A stretch of 64,000 bases of DNA from Pseudomonas sp. TNT3 (GCF_010095445.2 NZ_WFGV02000023.1:27889-91888); one strand, 5' to 3'. Shown: positions 24,966-33,175, counted from the stretch's first letter. Notes: generated by a model not told the origin, from the sequence alone. Program-made: numbers and translations.

Positions 24966-25375
24966 AGGTTTTTCCTGCGAAGCATTCAGAGTAGCTAGGG
25001 TTGCGGCAGTACCGATTCAGTACCCGTTTCCGTTATTCAAACCACGGGACATGCATCCCGGTCAGAAGCGGAAGGTCCATCTGGCAATAAGTGGACAGCA
25101 GCATATGGAGCGCTTGGCCCGAGTCTAAGTGCGCTGAGGCGGGGTTCATTCCCGTCATCAACCAAGGGGCGCGCGTAATGTTTGGCGGCGATTGTACTGG
25201 TCTGGCTCTTTAAACGATAGGGCGTTGAGGCCGCACGGGTATTTTGGCGGTATCAGCGGACATATTTTCACATCTCAATGCTAACAACTGGTTACAAGGC
25301 GTGGCTAAAATGCCCTGTCAGCCTATGCCGACAGGCATGGACTACGTTTGTTCACTTCTGGCGTGTGACGATTCC
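24966..25375. other. 410-base intergenic region between ybiT and lpxO
   Basis: Divergent promoter region. No REP element or convincing gene was seen. A hairpin CCTGTC-AGCCTATGCC-GACAGG lies at about 25314-25335, just before the lpxO start region. An open frame continues upstream of the lpxO start to 25244 but lacks the conserved protein N-terminus. Confidence 0.5.
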
Positions 25376-26275
25376 GTGAAACTCATTATTGCTGCCATCT
25401 ACGTGCTATCGATTGCCTACGTGCATCTGCGCGGGCGGGTGCGTCACAAGTTGGGGCGCCAGCTGAGCGATCATTCAACGTTTCTGGCGCCGGTCAATTG
25501 CTTCCTTTATCTGTGTTCGAAAATCCCCAACAAACCTTACCTCAATCCGGCCGATTTCCCTGATCTGAGTCCTTTGCAGGCGCATTGGGAAGAGATTCGC
25601 GAAGAAGGGCGCAACCTGATCAAGGCTGGGGAGATCAAGCGCTCCCAACAATACGACGATGTGGGTTTCAACTCGTTCTTCAAGACTGGCTGGAAACGCT
25701 TCTACCTCAAATGGTATGGCGACAGTCATCCTTCAGCGATGAAACTGTGTCCCCGCACGACCGAACTGGTACAGAGCATCGGTTCGATCAAGGCTGCAAT
25801 GTTCGCGGAGTTGCCACCGGGCGCGAAACTGGTTCGCCATCGCGATCCCTACGCCGGGTCGTATCGTTATCACCTGGGACTGGAAACACCCAATGATGCG
25901 GGTTGCTACATCAATGTCGACGGTGAGAACTACCACTGGCGCGATGGCGAAGCGGTGATGTTTGACGAGACGTTCATTCATTACGCCGAAAACACCACCC
26001 AGCAGAACCGCATTATTTTGTTCTGCGATGTCGAGCGGCCAATGAAGTATCGCTGGGCCGCTGCGTTCAATGGCTGGTTCAGCCGTAACGTGATGTCGGC
26101 TGCGGGCGCGCCGAATGATGCGGGCGACAGAACAGGCGGGATCAACCGGTTGTTTGCCCGGATCTACAAAATTCGACTTCGAGGCAAGGCGCTGAAGAAG
26201 CGTAACCGCAAGCTGTATTACCTGGAGAAGTGGGCGGTACTGGGTGGGTTGTTGGCGGTGTTTGTCTTGATCTGA
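25376..26275 (+). CDS. lpxO: Lipid A 2-hydroxylase LpxO (aspartyl/asparaginyl beta-hydroxylase family)
   Basis: Fe(II)/2-oxoglutarate-dependent dioxygenase that 2-hydroxylates lipid A acyl chains at the inner membrane. It has an N-terminal membrane anchor (KLIIAAIYVLSIAYVHLRGR) and a C-terminal hydrophobic tail (WAVLGGLLAVFVLI). Iron ligands are in the His-x-Asp motif RHRDPYAGSYRYHLGL and the distal His of DETFIHYAEN, with RIILFCDVERP binding 2-oxoglutarate. The conserved N-terminus begins at GTG 25376, giving 299 residues, the usual size; ATG 25337 would add 13 residues and cannot be excluded because neither has a strong Shine-Dalgarno. Confidence 0.9.
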   Translation: MKLIIAAIYVLSIAYVHLRGRVRHKLGRQLSDHSTFLAPVNCFLYLCSKIPNKPYLNPADFPDLSPLQAHWEEIREEGRNLIKAGEIKRSQQYDDVGFNSFFKTGWKRFYLKWYGDSHPSAMKLCPRTTELVQSIGSIKAAMFAELPPGAKLVRHRDPYAGSYRYHLGLETPNDAGCYINVDGENYHWRDGEAVMFDETFIHYAENTTQQNRIILFCDVERPMKYRWAAAFNGWFSRNVMSAAGAPNDAGDRTGGINRLFARIYKIRLRGKALKKRNRKLYYLEKWAVLGGLLAVFVLI

Positions 26276-26300
26276 CTGATGTGTTGCGGCCCTTGGCCTC

Positions 26301-26423
26301 ATCGCGAGCAAGCTCGGCTCCCACAGTTCACTGTTCTCTACTATTAAAGCTCGGCTCCCACAGCTGACCGGGTTTTAACAGTAGACACCCGTCACCTGTG
26401 GGAGCCGAGCTTGCTCGCGATGG
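26301..26423. repeat. REP-type palindrome, GGGAGCCGAGCTTGCTCGCGATG family
   Basis: Arms ATCGCGAGCAAGCTCGGCTCCCACAG and CTGTGGGAGCCGAGCTTGCTCGCGAT, with an additional partial AGCTCGGCTCCCACAGCTG copy inside. A single arm also occurs near 8110-8135. It sits between the convergent lpxO and ku genes. Confidence 0.85.
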
Positions 26424-26467
26424 CGTCAGTGAAATCACCCACAACCTGATAGCGATGCTTGAATTAA

Positions 26468-27340
26468 TCAGCCACTGGAACGCTTCGTGGCTTTTTTCGC
26501 CGTAGCGGTCTTCGCGGCAGGTTTTGATTTCGCCGCAGGCTTGGCCGCCGCTTTCCCACCCAGGCTCCGTTTAAGCAACTCGGTCAAATCGATCACATCC
26601 GCTGTCTTGCGCTCTTCCTCGCCCGTCGCTGTTTCCACATCCTCGATCTTGCCTTCATTGGCTTTCTTCTCGACCAACGACATGATCTTGTCCTCGAAGC
26701 TGTCGCGATAATCCTCGGGCGACCAGTCTCCGCTCATGTCCTGGACCAGGCGCTTGGCCATGTCGAGTTCACCCTTGGCCAGTTTCGGCTCAGTGACCTC
26801 GCTTCCCAATTCAAGGGTGTCGAGGCTGCGTACTTCTTCCGGCCAGCGCAACATCACCAACACCATCGCTGATTCAAGCGGCATCAGCGCCGCCAGATGC
26901 TGACGCGTGTGCAGGACCACGTGAGCGAGCGCCACTTTGTTGGTTTTGCTGAGGGTCTCGCGCAGCAATGCGTAGACCTTGCCACCGCGTTTATCGGGCG
27001 CCAGGTAGTAGGGCGTGTCGATGTTCTGCAGTGGAATCTGGTCGCTGTCGACAAAGGAAAAAATGTCGATGGTCTGCGTGGACAACGGATGCGCGGACTT
27101 GATTTCTTCTTCGCTCAAGACCACATAACGGCCCTTTTCGTATTGCACGCCTTTGACAATGTGCTCCTTGGTCACTTCCTTGCCCGTGACCTTATTAATG
27201 CGTTTGTAGCCCACGGGATCCATGCTGCGACTGTCGAGCCAGTCGAAATCCACCCCCTGGGAAGACGTCGCCGAGACCAGCGCTACAGGGATATGCACCA
27301 GACCGAAACTGATTGCGCCTTTCCAGATTGCCCGTGCCAT
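26468..27340 (-). CDS. ku: Non-homologous end-joining protein Ku
   Basis: A 290-residue bacterial Ku that binds DNA ends as a homodimer and recruits LigD. The core ARAIWKGAISFGLVHIPVALVSAT, the RINKVTGKEV and KGYEYEKG-like (KGVQYEKGRYVVL) segments, then LDMAKRLVQDMSGDW are typical. The tail after about residue 255 is Lys/Ala-rich (AAAKPAAKSKPAAKTATAKK), a common DNA-binding extension. LigD is not in the window. Its 5' end is divergent from the 27546 gene. Confidence 0.96.
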   Translation of the reverse strand: MARAIWKGAISFGLVHIPVALVSATSSQGVDFDWLDSRSMDPVGYKRINKVTGKEVTKEHIVKGVQYEKGRYVVLSEEEIKSAHPLSTQTIDIFSFVDSDQIPLQNIDTPYYLAPDKRGGKVYALLRETLSKTNKVALAHVVLHTRQHLAALMPLESAMVLVMLRWPEEVRSLDTLELGSEVTEPKLAKGELDMAKRLVQDMSGDWSPEDYRDSFEDKIMSLVEKKANEGKIEDVETATGEEERKTADVIDLTELLKRSLGGKAAAKPAAKSKPAAKTATAKKATKRSSG

Positions 27341-27545
27341 GGTCGTCTACTCATGAGTGATGTTCAGGTGACCCGTGACGCTGAGCAAAAGTTTCAGCGC
27401 GTTGAAGCCCGGCCGGCCTACGGATCAATCACACCGTCAACTCGTGTTACATGTTCTGAAAGAGGTTTTAGTTAACAAAACAGAACCCCGGGCGTAGCGT
27501 GACATCGAAGACCCTATCTACGAACACGTCGAGAGGTTCACCTCA

Positions 27546-27899
27546 ATGAACACGATTGCGTTTGGCGCCACGTTGCTGTTGTTGAGCGGCGTGCTGGGCA
27601 ATGGCGCCCAGGCCGACGTCGCATTGTCCTCGTCACCGCTGCTGTTGGCCCAAAGCCCTACGGGTACGTCCAGCAATCCTTACAACAGCCCGATTCGCCG
27701 GGCCAACCCCAATAGCATGCAAGGCACACAGCCTGCCGCACCGGTCATTCGCGGGCCCAACACCGTGCCCGTGCCGCGTCCTCCGACACTGGATAACGGT
27801 GGTATCGGTAATGGTTATCCGAATAGAACCGTGCCCGGCAGCCCACCCAAATTCATACCCAATCCACCGCATCGGGATGCCGATACCAGCAATCGCTGA
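27546..27899 (+). CDS. Small exported Pro/Asn-rich protein of unknown function
   Basis: 117 residues with a signal peptide (about 1-23, ending AQADV), and a mature region of low complexity rich in Pro, Asn and Arg (PNTVPVPRPPTLDNGGIGNGYPNRTVPGSP is split here by description only). No recognised domain. It has GAGAGG upstream of its ATG and precedes the sugar dehydrogenase gene by 50 bases in the same direction, so it may be co-transcribed. I do not recognise the family. Confidence 0.68.
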   Translation: MNTIAFGATLLLLSGVLGNGAQADVALSSSPLLLAQSPTGTSSNPYNSPIRRANPNSMQGTQPAAPVIRGPNTVPVPRPPTLDNGGIGNGYPNRTVPGSPPKFIPNPPHRDADTSNR

Positions 27900-27949
27900 A
27901 CGGCCGGGCTGAGGTATTGCCAGTTTTTTTACGACATAAGGAATTGTGC

Positions 27950-29101
27950 ATGTTGCGAAAAACCCTCCTGGCGACATTTTGCGCCAGCGCGATACTCACC
28001 ACCGCATCGCCTGTCATGGCGGCGCCGACCCAGGAACTGAAGAGCGAGCAAGGCACACTCGAAGTCACGACCATCACTCAAGGGCTGGATCATCCCTGGG
28101 CACTGGCTTTTCTTCCGGATCGGCAAGGCATGCTGGTGACCGAGCGACCCGGCAACCTGCGGGTCGTCGCCGCCGATGGCAAACTTTCGTCCCCTATTAA
28201 TGGCGTTCCGAAAGTCTGGGCCAAGGGGCAGGGCGGCTTGCTGGATGTGGTGCTGTCACCTGACTTCAAGCAAGACCGCACGGTCTACCTGTCGTATGCA
28301 GAAGGCGGGGGTGAGGGTGACAAGGCCGGGACGGCGGTTGGTCGCGGTCAACTCTCCGAGGACCTGACTACCCTGAAGAACTTCAAAGTGATCTTCCGCC
28401 AGGAGCCAAAGCTGTCGGTGGGCAACCACTTTGGTTCGCGACTGGTGTTCGACCGTGACGGTTATTTGTTCATCACCCTGGGTGAGAACAACGACCGGGC
28501 AACGGCCCAGGACCTCGATAAACTGCAAGGCAAAGTGGTGCGAATCTACCCGGATGGCAAGGTGCCGGACGACAACCCCTTTGTCGGGCAATCTGGCGTT
28601 CGCCCGGAAATCTGGTCCTATGGCCAGCGCAATCCGCAAGGCGCTGCGCTCAATCCCTGGACGGGCGTCCTGTGGGAGAACGAGCATGGGCCACGGGGCG
28701 GTGACGAGATCAACATCATCGAGCGCGGCAAGAATTACGGCTGGCCGATGGCAACCCACGGTATCAACTATTCAGGCCAGCCGATTCCGGAATCCAAGGG
28801 CAAGGCCACTGAAGGCACCGTGGCGCCACACCATGTCTGGGAGAAATCCCCGGGTCTCAGCGGTATGGCGTTCTACGACGCCGACCGTTTCAAGGTCTGG
28901 CAGCACAACGTGTTTATCGGAGCGCTGGTGACTCAGGAGCTGATCCGCCTGCAATTCGATGGCGACCGGGTCGTTCACGAAGAACGGTTGATGGGGGAGC
29001 TTAACAAACGCATTCGTGATGTGCGGCAGGGGCCCGACGGTTATCTGTACGTACTGACCGATGAAAGCGATGGAGCGCTGTATAAGGTTGGATTGAAGTA
29101 A
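27950..29101 (+). CDS. PQQ-dependent sugar dehydrogenase (YliI/Asd-like)
   Basis: A 383-residue periplasmic six-bladed beta-propeller quinoprotein that oxidises aldoses. The signal peptide is 1-25 (SPVMAAPT). Conserved stretches are GLDHPWALAFLPDRQGMLVTERPGNLRV, VGNHFGSRLVFDRDGYLFITLGE, NEHGPRGGDEINII-RGKNYGWP and GLSGMAFYDADRF, as in soluble aldose dehydrogenases. ATG at 27950 has AAGGA seven bases before it; the ATG at 27917 lacks one and would spoil the signal peptide. The C-terminus LYVLTDESDGALYKVGLK is complete. Confidence 0.93.
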   Translation: MLRKTLLATFCASAILTTASPVMAAPTQELKSEQGTLEVTTITQGLDHPWALAFLPDRQGMLVTERPGNLRVVAADGKLSSPINGVPKVWAKGQGGLLDVVLSPDFKQDRTVYLSYAEGGGEGDKAGTAVGRGQLSEDLTTLKNFKVIFRQEPKLSVGNHFGSRLVFDRDGYLFITLGENNDRATAQDLDKLQGKVVRIYPDGKVPDDNPFVGQSGVRPEIWSYGQRNPQGAALNPWTGVLWENEHGPRGGDEINIIERGKNYGWPMATHGINYSGQPIPESKGKATEGTVAPHHVWEKSPGLSGMAFYDADRFKVWQHNVFIGALVTQELIRLQFDGDRVVHEERLMGELNKRIRDVRQGPDGYLYVLTDESDGALYKVGLK

Positions 29102-29142
29102 CCCTGCATAACGAACTTTGTAGCAGCAGGCGTCCGGCTGAG

Positions 29143-29237
29143 GTGTGGCGAGGGGATTTATCCCCGCTGGGTCGCGCAGCGGCCCCAAAACTATACGACT
29201 GCTTCGCAATCGAACGGGGATAAATCCCCTCGCCACA
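29143..29237. repeat. REP-type palindrome, GTGTGGCGAGGGGATTTATCCCC variant
   Basis: Arms GTGGCGAGGGGATTTATCCCCG and CGGGGATAAATCCCCTCGCCAC flank a centre with TCGCGCAGCG and GACTGCTTCGCAATCGAA. It is a variant of the TGTGGCGAGGGAGCTTGCTC family. Confidence 0.85.
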
Positions 29238-29324
29238 GGCTTCGCCAGCTGCTACTAGGTTTTGCGTTTAACGGAGATTGAATTGGCCATTGACTTGCCA
29301 TTAGCGGGCAGCTAATTTCCGTAC

Positions 29325-29390
29325 ATGACTTTTACCGTATTGCGTTGCCAGCCAAGCATTATTACCGCCATTCCTTATTTGGCGGGCTAG
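29325..29390 (+). CDS. Leader peptide of threonine dehydratase attenuator
   Basis: A 21-codon frame, MTFTVLRCQPSIITAIPYLAG, ending in TAG. It has three Thr and three Ile codons, with a cluster Ile-Ile-Thr-Ala-Ile at codons 12-16, the end product and substrate of the enzyme encoded downstream, plus Val and Leu codons. It is too short for ordinary gene finding. Its Shine-Dalgarno is weak (GGGCAGC about 15 bases upstream). Its stop lies just beyond segment 2 of an RNA structure that competes with the following terminator (see the next entry). The composition and structure together support a ribosome-stalling leader. Confidence 0.75.
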   Translation: MTFTVLRCQPSIITAIPYLAG

Positions 29391-29433
29391 CTCACGACTG
29401 CAGCACCCAACCCGCCCTAGAGGCGGGTTTTTA
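29365..29433 (+). promoter_or_regulatory. Transcription attenuator (1:2, 2:3, 3:4 segments) upstream of ilvA-like gene
   Basis: Four complementary segments are visible. Segment 1 CCGCCA (29365-29370) pairs with segment 2 TGGCGG (29380-29385); segment 2 GGCGGG (29381-29386) can instead pair with segment 3 CCCGCC (29411-29416); segment 3 pairs with segment 4 GGCGGG (29422-29427), followed by a U-run, forming an intrinsic terminator (29409-29433). Stalling at the Ile/Thr cluster (29358-29366) would cover segment 1 and favour the 2:3 antiterminator, whereas a ribosome at the stop codon would cover segment 2 and allow termination. Confidence 0.75.
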
Positions 29434-29518
29434 CTTTCTGTCTCCTGGGTTTTGAATCAACACGGTCGGTGTAGGAACTGCCGCTCCTACGCCGGCCTGT
29501 GTACCACAGGAGATAACA

Positions 29519-30532
29519 ATGAACAGCACTCCCTGCCAGCAAACCCTGCTTGAGCACTACGTAAAGAAGATCCTCGCCGCGCCCGTCTACGAGCTGGCTG
29601 TGCGAACACCCTTGCAAGTCGCCCCGGCTTTATCCGCAGCGCTGGGCAATCAGGTCCTGCTCAAGCGGGAGGACCTTCAACCGACCTTCTCCTTCAAGAT
29701 TCGCGGTGCCTATAACAAGCTGGTGCAGTTAAGCGATGAGCAAAAGGCCCGGGGAGTGATCACCGCCTCTGCCGGCAATCATGCTCAGGGCGTTGCACTG
29801 GCGGCGCTTGAGCTGGGGATCGCCGCAACCATCGTGATGCCCTGCAAGACTCCGGAGTTGAAGGTGCTTGGCGTGCGCAGTCGAGCGGCGGAAGTGGTGT
29901 TGCACGGGCAAAGTTTTCCATTTGCCCTGGCCCACGCGTTGCAATTGGCAGAGGAAACCGGGCGCACCTTCGTTTCACCCTTCGACGACCCGGACGTGAT
30001 TGCCGGGCAGGGCACGGTTGCCATGGAAATCCTTCGCCAGCATCAGGGGCCGCTGGACGCCATCTTCGTCCCGGTAGGCGGTGGAGGGTTGATCGCCGGG
30101 ATCGCGGCGTATGTGAAATACCTGCGACCCGAAGTGCGCATCATCGGTGTCGAATCCGAACATTCTGCGTGTTTGGCCGCGGCATTAAGCGCGGGCACGC
30201 GTGTGGTGCTACCGAGCGTCGGCACCTTTGCCGATGGCGTGGCCGTGGCGCAGATCGGCGCTTATGGATTCGAGGTTTGCCGGTTTTGTGTCGATGAAGT
30301 CATCACCGTCAGCAACGATGAACTCTGCGCCGCGATCAAGAACATCTACGACGATACCCGCTCGATCACCGAACCTTCCGGTGCGCTGGCGGTGGCCGGG
30401 ATCAAGAAGTACGTGGCGCAGACACGAGCAGCGGGACAGACGCTGATCGCCATCGACTCCGGCGCCAACATCAATTTCGACAGTTTGCGGCATGTGGCCG
30501 AACGCGCCGCGTTGAACGGCGCGCCGGCCTGA
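29519..30532 (+). CDS. ilvA: Threonine dehydratase, short form without regulatory domain
   Basis: PLP enzyme of 337 residues converting threonine to 2-oxobutyrate for isoleucine synthesis. The PLP lysine is in FSFKIRGAYNK near 60, the phosphate-binding loop is GGGGLIAG near 185, and SAGNHAQGVA and EPSGALAVAG are also conserved. It aligns with the catalytic domain of biosynthetic IlvA (about 500 residues), but ends at GANINFDSLRHVAERAAL, just where the ACT-like regulatory domain normally begins. A stop follows directly, so isoleucine feedback inhibition is unlikely. A leader-peptide attenuator precedes it, with AGGAG before the ATG. Confidence 0.92.
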   Translation: MNSTPCQQTLLEHYVKKILAAPVYELAVRTPLQVAPALSAALGNQVLLKREDLQPTFSFKIRGAYNKLVQLSDEQKARGVITASAGNHAQGVALAALELGIAATIVMPCKTPELKVLGVRSRAAEVVLHGQSFPFALAHALQLAEETGRTFVSPFDDPDVIAGQGTVAMEILRQHQGPLDAIFVPVGGGGLIAGIAAYVKYLRPEVRIIGVESEHSACLAAALSAGTRVVLPSVGTFADGVAVAQIGAYGFEVCRFCVDEVITVSNDELCAAIKNIYDDTRSITEPSGALAVAGIKKYVAQTRAAGQTLIAIDSGANINFDSLRHVAERAALNGAPA

Positions 30533-30540
30533 AGCGGCCT

Positions 30541-31023
30541 TTACTCTTGAACGGCTTTTTCGATTTTGCTCGATGCAGACCAGACCCGATAGCGGACGTC
30601 GACGTCTTCAGGCACGTAGAGCACGATAGGCAGCTTGCTGTTGTACCGCAGGAGGAATCCGTCGCCTACGACCGGTACAAAGTCTTGTTTCGACTTGCCA
30701 TCCGGACAGGCCATCATCGTGCTCATCGGGCCGATGACTTTTTCGAGTCGGTAAAACGGATAACCCCATCCTTCGAGATTCTTCTCCTCAAGAATGCCGC
30801 CCAGGCGCTGACGATTGCAGTCCACCGTCAGCGTCTTGCCGGCGAGGATTTCAACCTGGAAGTTCTCTTCCTGAGGTTGGGACGGGAGATGAATGACCTG
30901 CCGGGTGAAACCCTGTTCAGGTTTCGGGAACGGCGCGACTTCTTCGAGTTTGGCAGCGTGTACAACGGTGGACAGCCCGGCAATTATTAGCCCGACGGTC
31001 GTGTTAAAGGTCACAGAACCCAT
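30541..31023 (-). CDS. eco: Ecotin, periplasmic serine protease inhibitor
   Basis: A 160-residue dimeric inhibitor of trypsin-like proteases such as elastase. It has a signal peptide (1-23, STVVHA/AK). The conserved ecotin segments are FPKPEQGFTRQVIHLP, LTVDCNRQRLGG, LEGWGYPFYRLEKV, and the reactive loop MSTMMACPDGK with Met at P1, then LLRYNSKLPIVLYVPEDVDVRYRVW. The two Cys (VDC and MAC) form the known disulphide. The start ATG at 31023 has AGGAGG upstream. It probably protects the cell from host or predator proteases. Confidence 0.96.
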   Translation of the reverse strand: MGSVTFNTTVGLIIAGLSTVVHAAKLEEVAPFPKPEQGFTRQVIHLPSQPQEENFQVEILAGKTLTVDCNRQRLGGILEEKNLEGWGYPFYRLEKVIGPMSTMMACPDGKSKQDFVPVVGDGFLLRYNSKLPIVLYVPEDVDVRYRVWSASSKIEKAVQE

Positions 31024-31327
31024 GATGCCTCCTTGCTTGTGAGTGGGGTGAGCGGATACTGGATGTATTCCCCGCATTCTTGCTTTCGTCGCCGTTTATA
31101 GCAAACCTGTTATGAGAGGGTTGCGTTTTGCATGTGCCCAAACTGGGTTTCTTGCAAATTGCATGAGGCTTTTTTCAGTCGGGTCGCTAACGCATTGATT
31201 TGCCGATGAGCTGCACGGCGAACTTCAAGGCATGAATTATGCTGTATCTGCTCCTAAGCCGACCGTGCAGTTTATTGAGTCGGTGTCGAGTTTGATTGGC
31301 TATCTCAAAATTAAGGAGAGGGTCGCC

Positions 31328-31597
31328 ATGTTTTTGTCTGCCTTGGAACTTCGTAACATTATTGAAAGCAGCTTTCTGCCGAGACGCTGCCAATGCACGC
31401 TGACACCCGATCTTTCGATGACCATAAAAGTTTATTCCGACGGTGCGACGGATCAGCTTGATCTGTGTAAAACCGGAATAGACGCCAAGCAGCTCAATGG
31501 GAGCCGGGAGATCAATGACCTGATCGCGGGGTTGCGTTCGGACATTGACCATCGAACGCATCTTCAGACACTCCATCCCGATCGAAAAGCCCTGTAG
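31328..31597 (+). CDS. DUF1652 protein
   Basis: An 89-residue protein beginning MFLSALELRNIIESSFLPRRCQCTLTPDLSMTIKVY, the conserved start of the Pseudomonas DUF1652 family. ATG at 31328 follows AAGGAGAGGG by eight bases and is preferred to upstream ATG 31232. The usual family members are 80-90 residues with a central acidic beta segment (QLDLCKTGIDAKQL) and a helical tail (REINDLIAGLRSDI). Function is unknown. Ends in front of a strong hairpin. Confidence 0.87.
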   Translation: MFLSALELRNIIESSFLPRRCQCTLTPDLSMTIKVYSDGATDQLDLCKTGIDAKQLNGSREINDLIAGLRSDIDHRTHLQTLHPDRKAL

Positions 31598-31622
31598 TTG
31601 CTCGCCGTAGAATCCCACACCT

Positions 31623-31655
31623 CAATGTCTGGCCTGGCAACCAGGCCAGACATTG
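31623..31655. terminator. Perfect 15-bp hairpin between convergent small genes
   Basis: CAATGTCTGGCCTGG and CCAGGCCAGACATTG pair perfectly around a three-base loop. It is between the convergent DUF1652 and DUF2790 genes. Neither side has a clear U-run, so termination efficiency is uncertain; it may act as a bidirectional 3' end stabiliser. Confidence 0.65.
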
Positions 31656-31657
31656 CT

Positions 31658-31924
31658 TCAATTCTGATAGCTGCACGCATCGGATAATTTGCGATAGGTG
31701 ATTTCTGCGGGTTTGCCCGTGTTGTCGATGTATTTCATTTCCGCCGTCACCACTTTGCAGTCCAGTGTCGAAGGTTCGGTCAAGGCGACCACCTTGGACA
31801 CGTGCAATGGCATTCCATAGTGATAGGGCACGGCTTGCGTCTGCGCGGAGTCGCTGGCGTTTGCGATTCCGGTAAATGCCGTAAAGGTGAGGGAAGAAGC
31901 GAGCAGTACAGTGCGCACGTTCAT
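31658..31924 (-). CDS. DUF2790 exported small protein
   Basis: An 88-residue protein with a signal peptide (1-23, FTGIANA/S). The mature region VPYHYGMPLHVSKVVALTEPSTLDCKVVTAEMKYIDNTGK matches the Pseudomonas DUF2790 family, known to be abundant periplasmic small proteins, two Cys of which (DCK and ACS) probably pair. ATG at 31924 has GGAGAAAG upstream. Function is unknown. Confidence 0.86.
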   Translation of the reverse strand: MNVRTVLLASSLTFTAFTGIANASDSAQTQAVPYHYGMPLHVSKVVALTEPSTLDCKVVTAEMKYIDNTGKPAEITYRKLSDACSYQN

Positions 31925-32233
31925 GAACTTTCTCCAATGCAGAAGGCTGTCAACTCGACGAGACGATCGTCGGGCCTGCCGCACTGGGCGTCAGAGAAGT
32001 CTGAGGGCGTGCGGTCCAGTAAAGTTTTGGACCGCAGTGTTAAGGGATGGTTAACCTGCTTGAGCGCCGCCTGTCGGCTGGTAGAAAGGGATAGAAATTC
32101 AACATTGCTACCGCCTGATAATCCGCTATCGCGAGCAGGCTCACTCCTACAAGGGTTTGAGGTTATATCGAGCTTTTGGCCGACACACACCGAATGTGGG
32201 AGCGAGCTTGCTCGCGATGAGGCCATGGCTTCA
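31925..32233. repeat. Intergenic region with REP element (32125-32220)
   Basis: The REP arms at 32125-32220 read GCTATCGCGAGCAGGCTCACTCCTAC and GTGGGAGCGAGCTTGCTCGCGATG, a mixed pair of two families. It lies between the mtlZ 3' end and the 5' end of the DUF2790 gene. Nothing else was recognised in this gap. Confidence 0.75.
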
Positions 32234-33175
32234 TCAAAGATCCAGTTGATGCCGATACGGCAGATCCGGCCCCGTCTTGCTGCAGGTCAACGCTGCTGCT
32301 TGCACTGCAAATTTCAGCATCGCCTCAATCTGCTCACGCGCCAGCCGCTGCACCCCCTCCACCGAATCCATCTGCTGCTCGGTCAGCCACGCAATCAACG
32401 CGGCCTGAAAGGTGTCGCCTGCGCCCACCGTGTCAGCAATGTCCACCGGGCGCGCCGCCACCGACCATGAACCGTGCTGCCGACTGAACACCGTCGCGCC
32501 TTCGCCTCCGCGCGTCAGGAACAGCAGCTGGCAGCGATATTCCAGCCAGCCCTCGATCACCCGTTGCGGGTCTTGTTCGGGGTACAACAGGCTCAGGTCT
32601 TCGTCGCTGACCTTGATCAGGTCGGCAAGCTCGACCAACGTCGCGATGCGAGAACGCCACAGCTCAATGTCGGGCTCAGGATTCAGCCGCACATTCGGGT
32701 CCAGGCTGATCAGACGTTTGCCACTTTCACGCTGCACCAGCGCCAGCAGCGTGTCGGCAATCGGCTGCACCACCAGCGAGAACGAGCCAACGTGCAAGCC
32801 CCTCACCTCAGATCCCAAGGGCGGCAAGTGTTCCAGTTTCAATTGTCGATCCGCACAGCCTTCACCCCGAAAGCTGTAGTGAGGCGAGCCGTTTGCACCC
32901 ACTGCCACCATCGCCAAGGTGGTCGGTGCGGCGAAATCCACCAAAAATTCCGGGCGCACCCCTTCGTCTCGCAGTACTTGCTGCAGGCGCCTGCCCAGAT
33001 AGTCGGTGGACAACCCAGCAAACAGCGCGGCTTCCACGCCTAAACGGCGCAAGCCTACCGCCACGTTGAACGGCGAGCCGCCAGCGATGGCCTTGAAATT
33101 AACCCTGGAAGCCAGACCGCTGGCATCGTCTTCGCTGAAGAAATCGAACAGCGCTTCACCACACACAAGATACAT
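32234..33175 (-). CDS. mtlZ: Fructokinase MtlZ (PfkB family)
   Basis: A 313-residue PfkB-family sugar kinase that phosphorylates fructose made from mannitol. The two signatures are GGSPFNVAVGLRRLG near residue 36 and DTVGAGDTFQAALIAWL near 250, with the catalytic Asp in GAGD. It starts at ATG 33175, 13 bases after the mtlY stop, with AAGAGCG upstream; the longer frame to 33256 overlaps mtlY and is rejected. Last gene of the mtl operon. Confidence 0.94.
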   Translation of the reverse strand: MYLVCGEALFDFFSEDDASGLASRVNFKAIAGGSPFNVAVGLRRLGVEAALFAGLSTDYLGRRLQQVLRDEGVRPEFLVDFAAPTTLAMVAVGANGSPHYSFRGEGCADRQLKLEHLPPLGSEVRGLHVGSFSLVVQPIADTLLALVQRESGKRLISLDPNVRLNPEPDIELWRSRIATLVELADLIKVSDEDLSLLYPEQDPQRVIEGWLEYRCQLLFLTRGGEGATVFSRQHGSWSVAARPVDIADTVGAGDTFQAALIAWLTEQQMDSVEGVQRLAREQIEAMLKFAVQAAALTCSKTGPDLPYRHQLDL

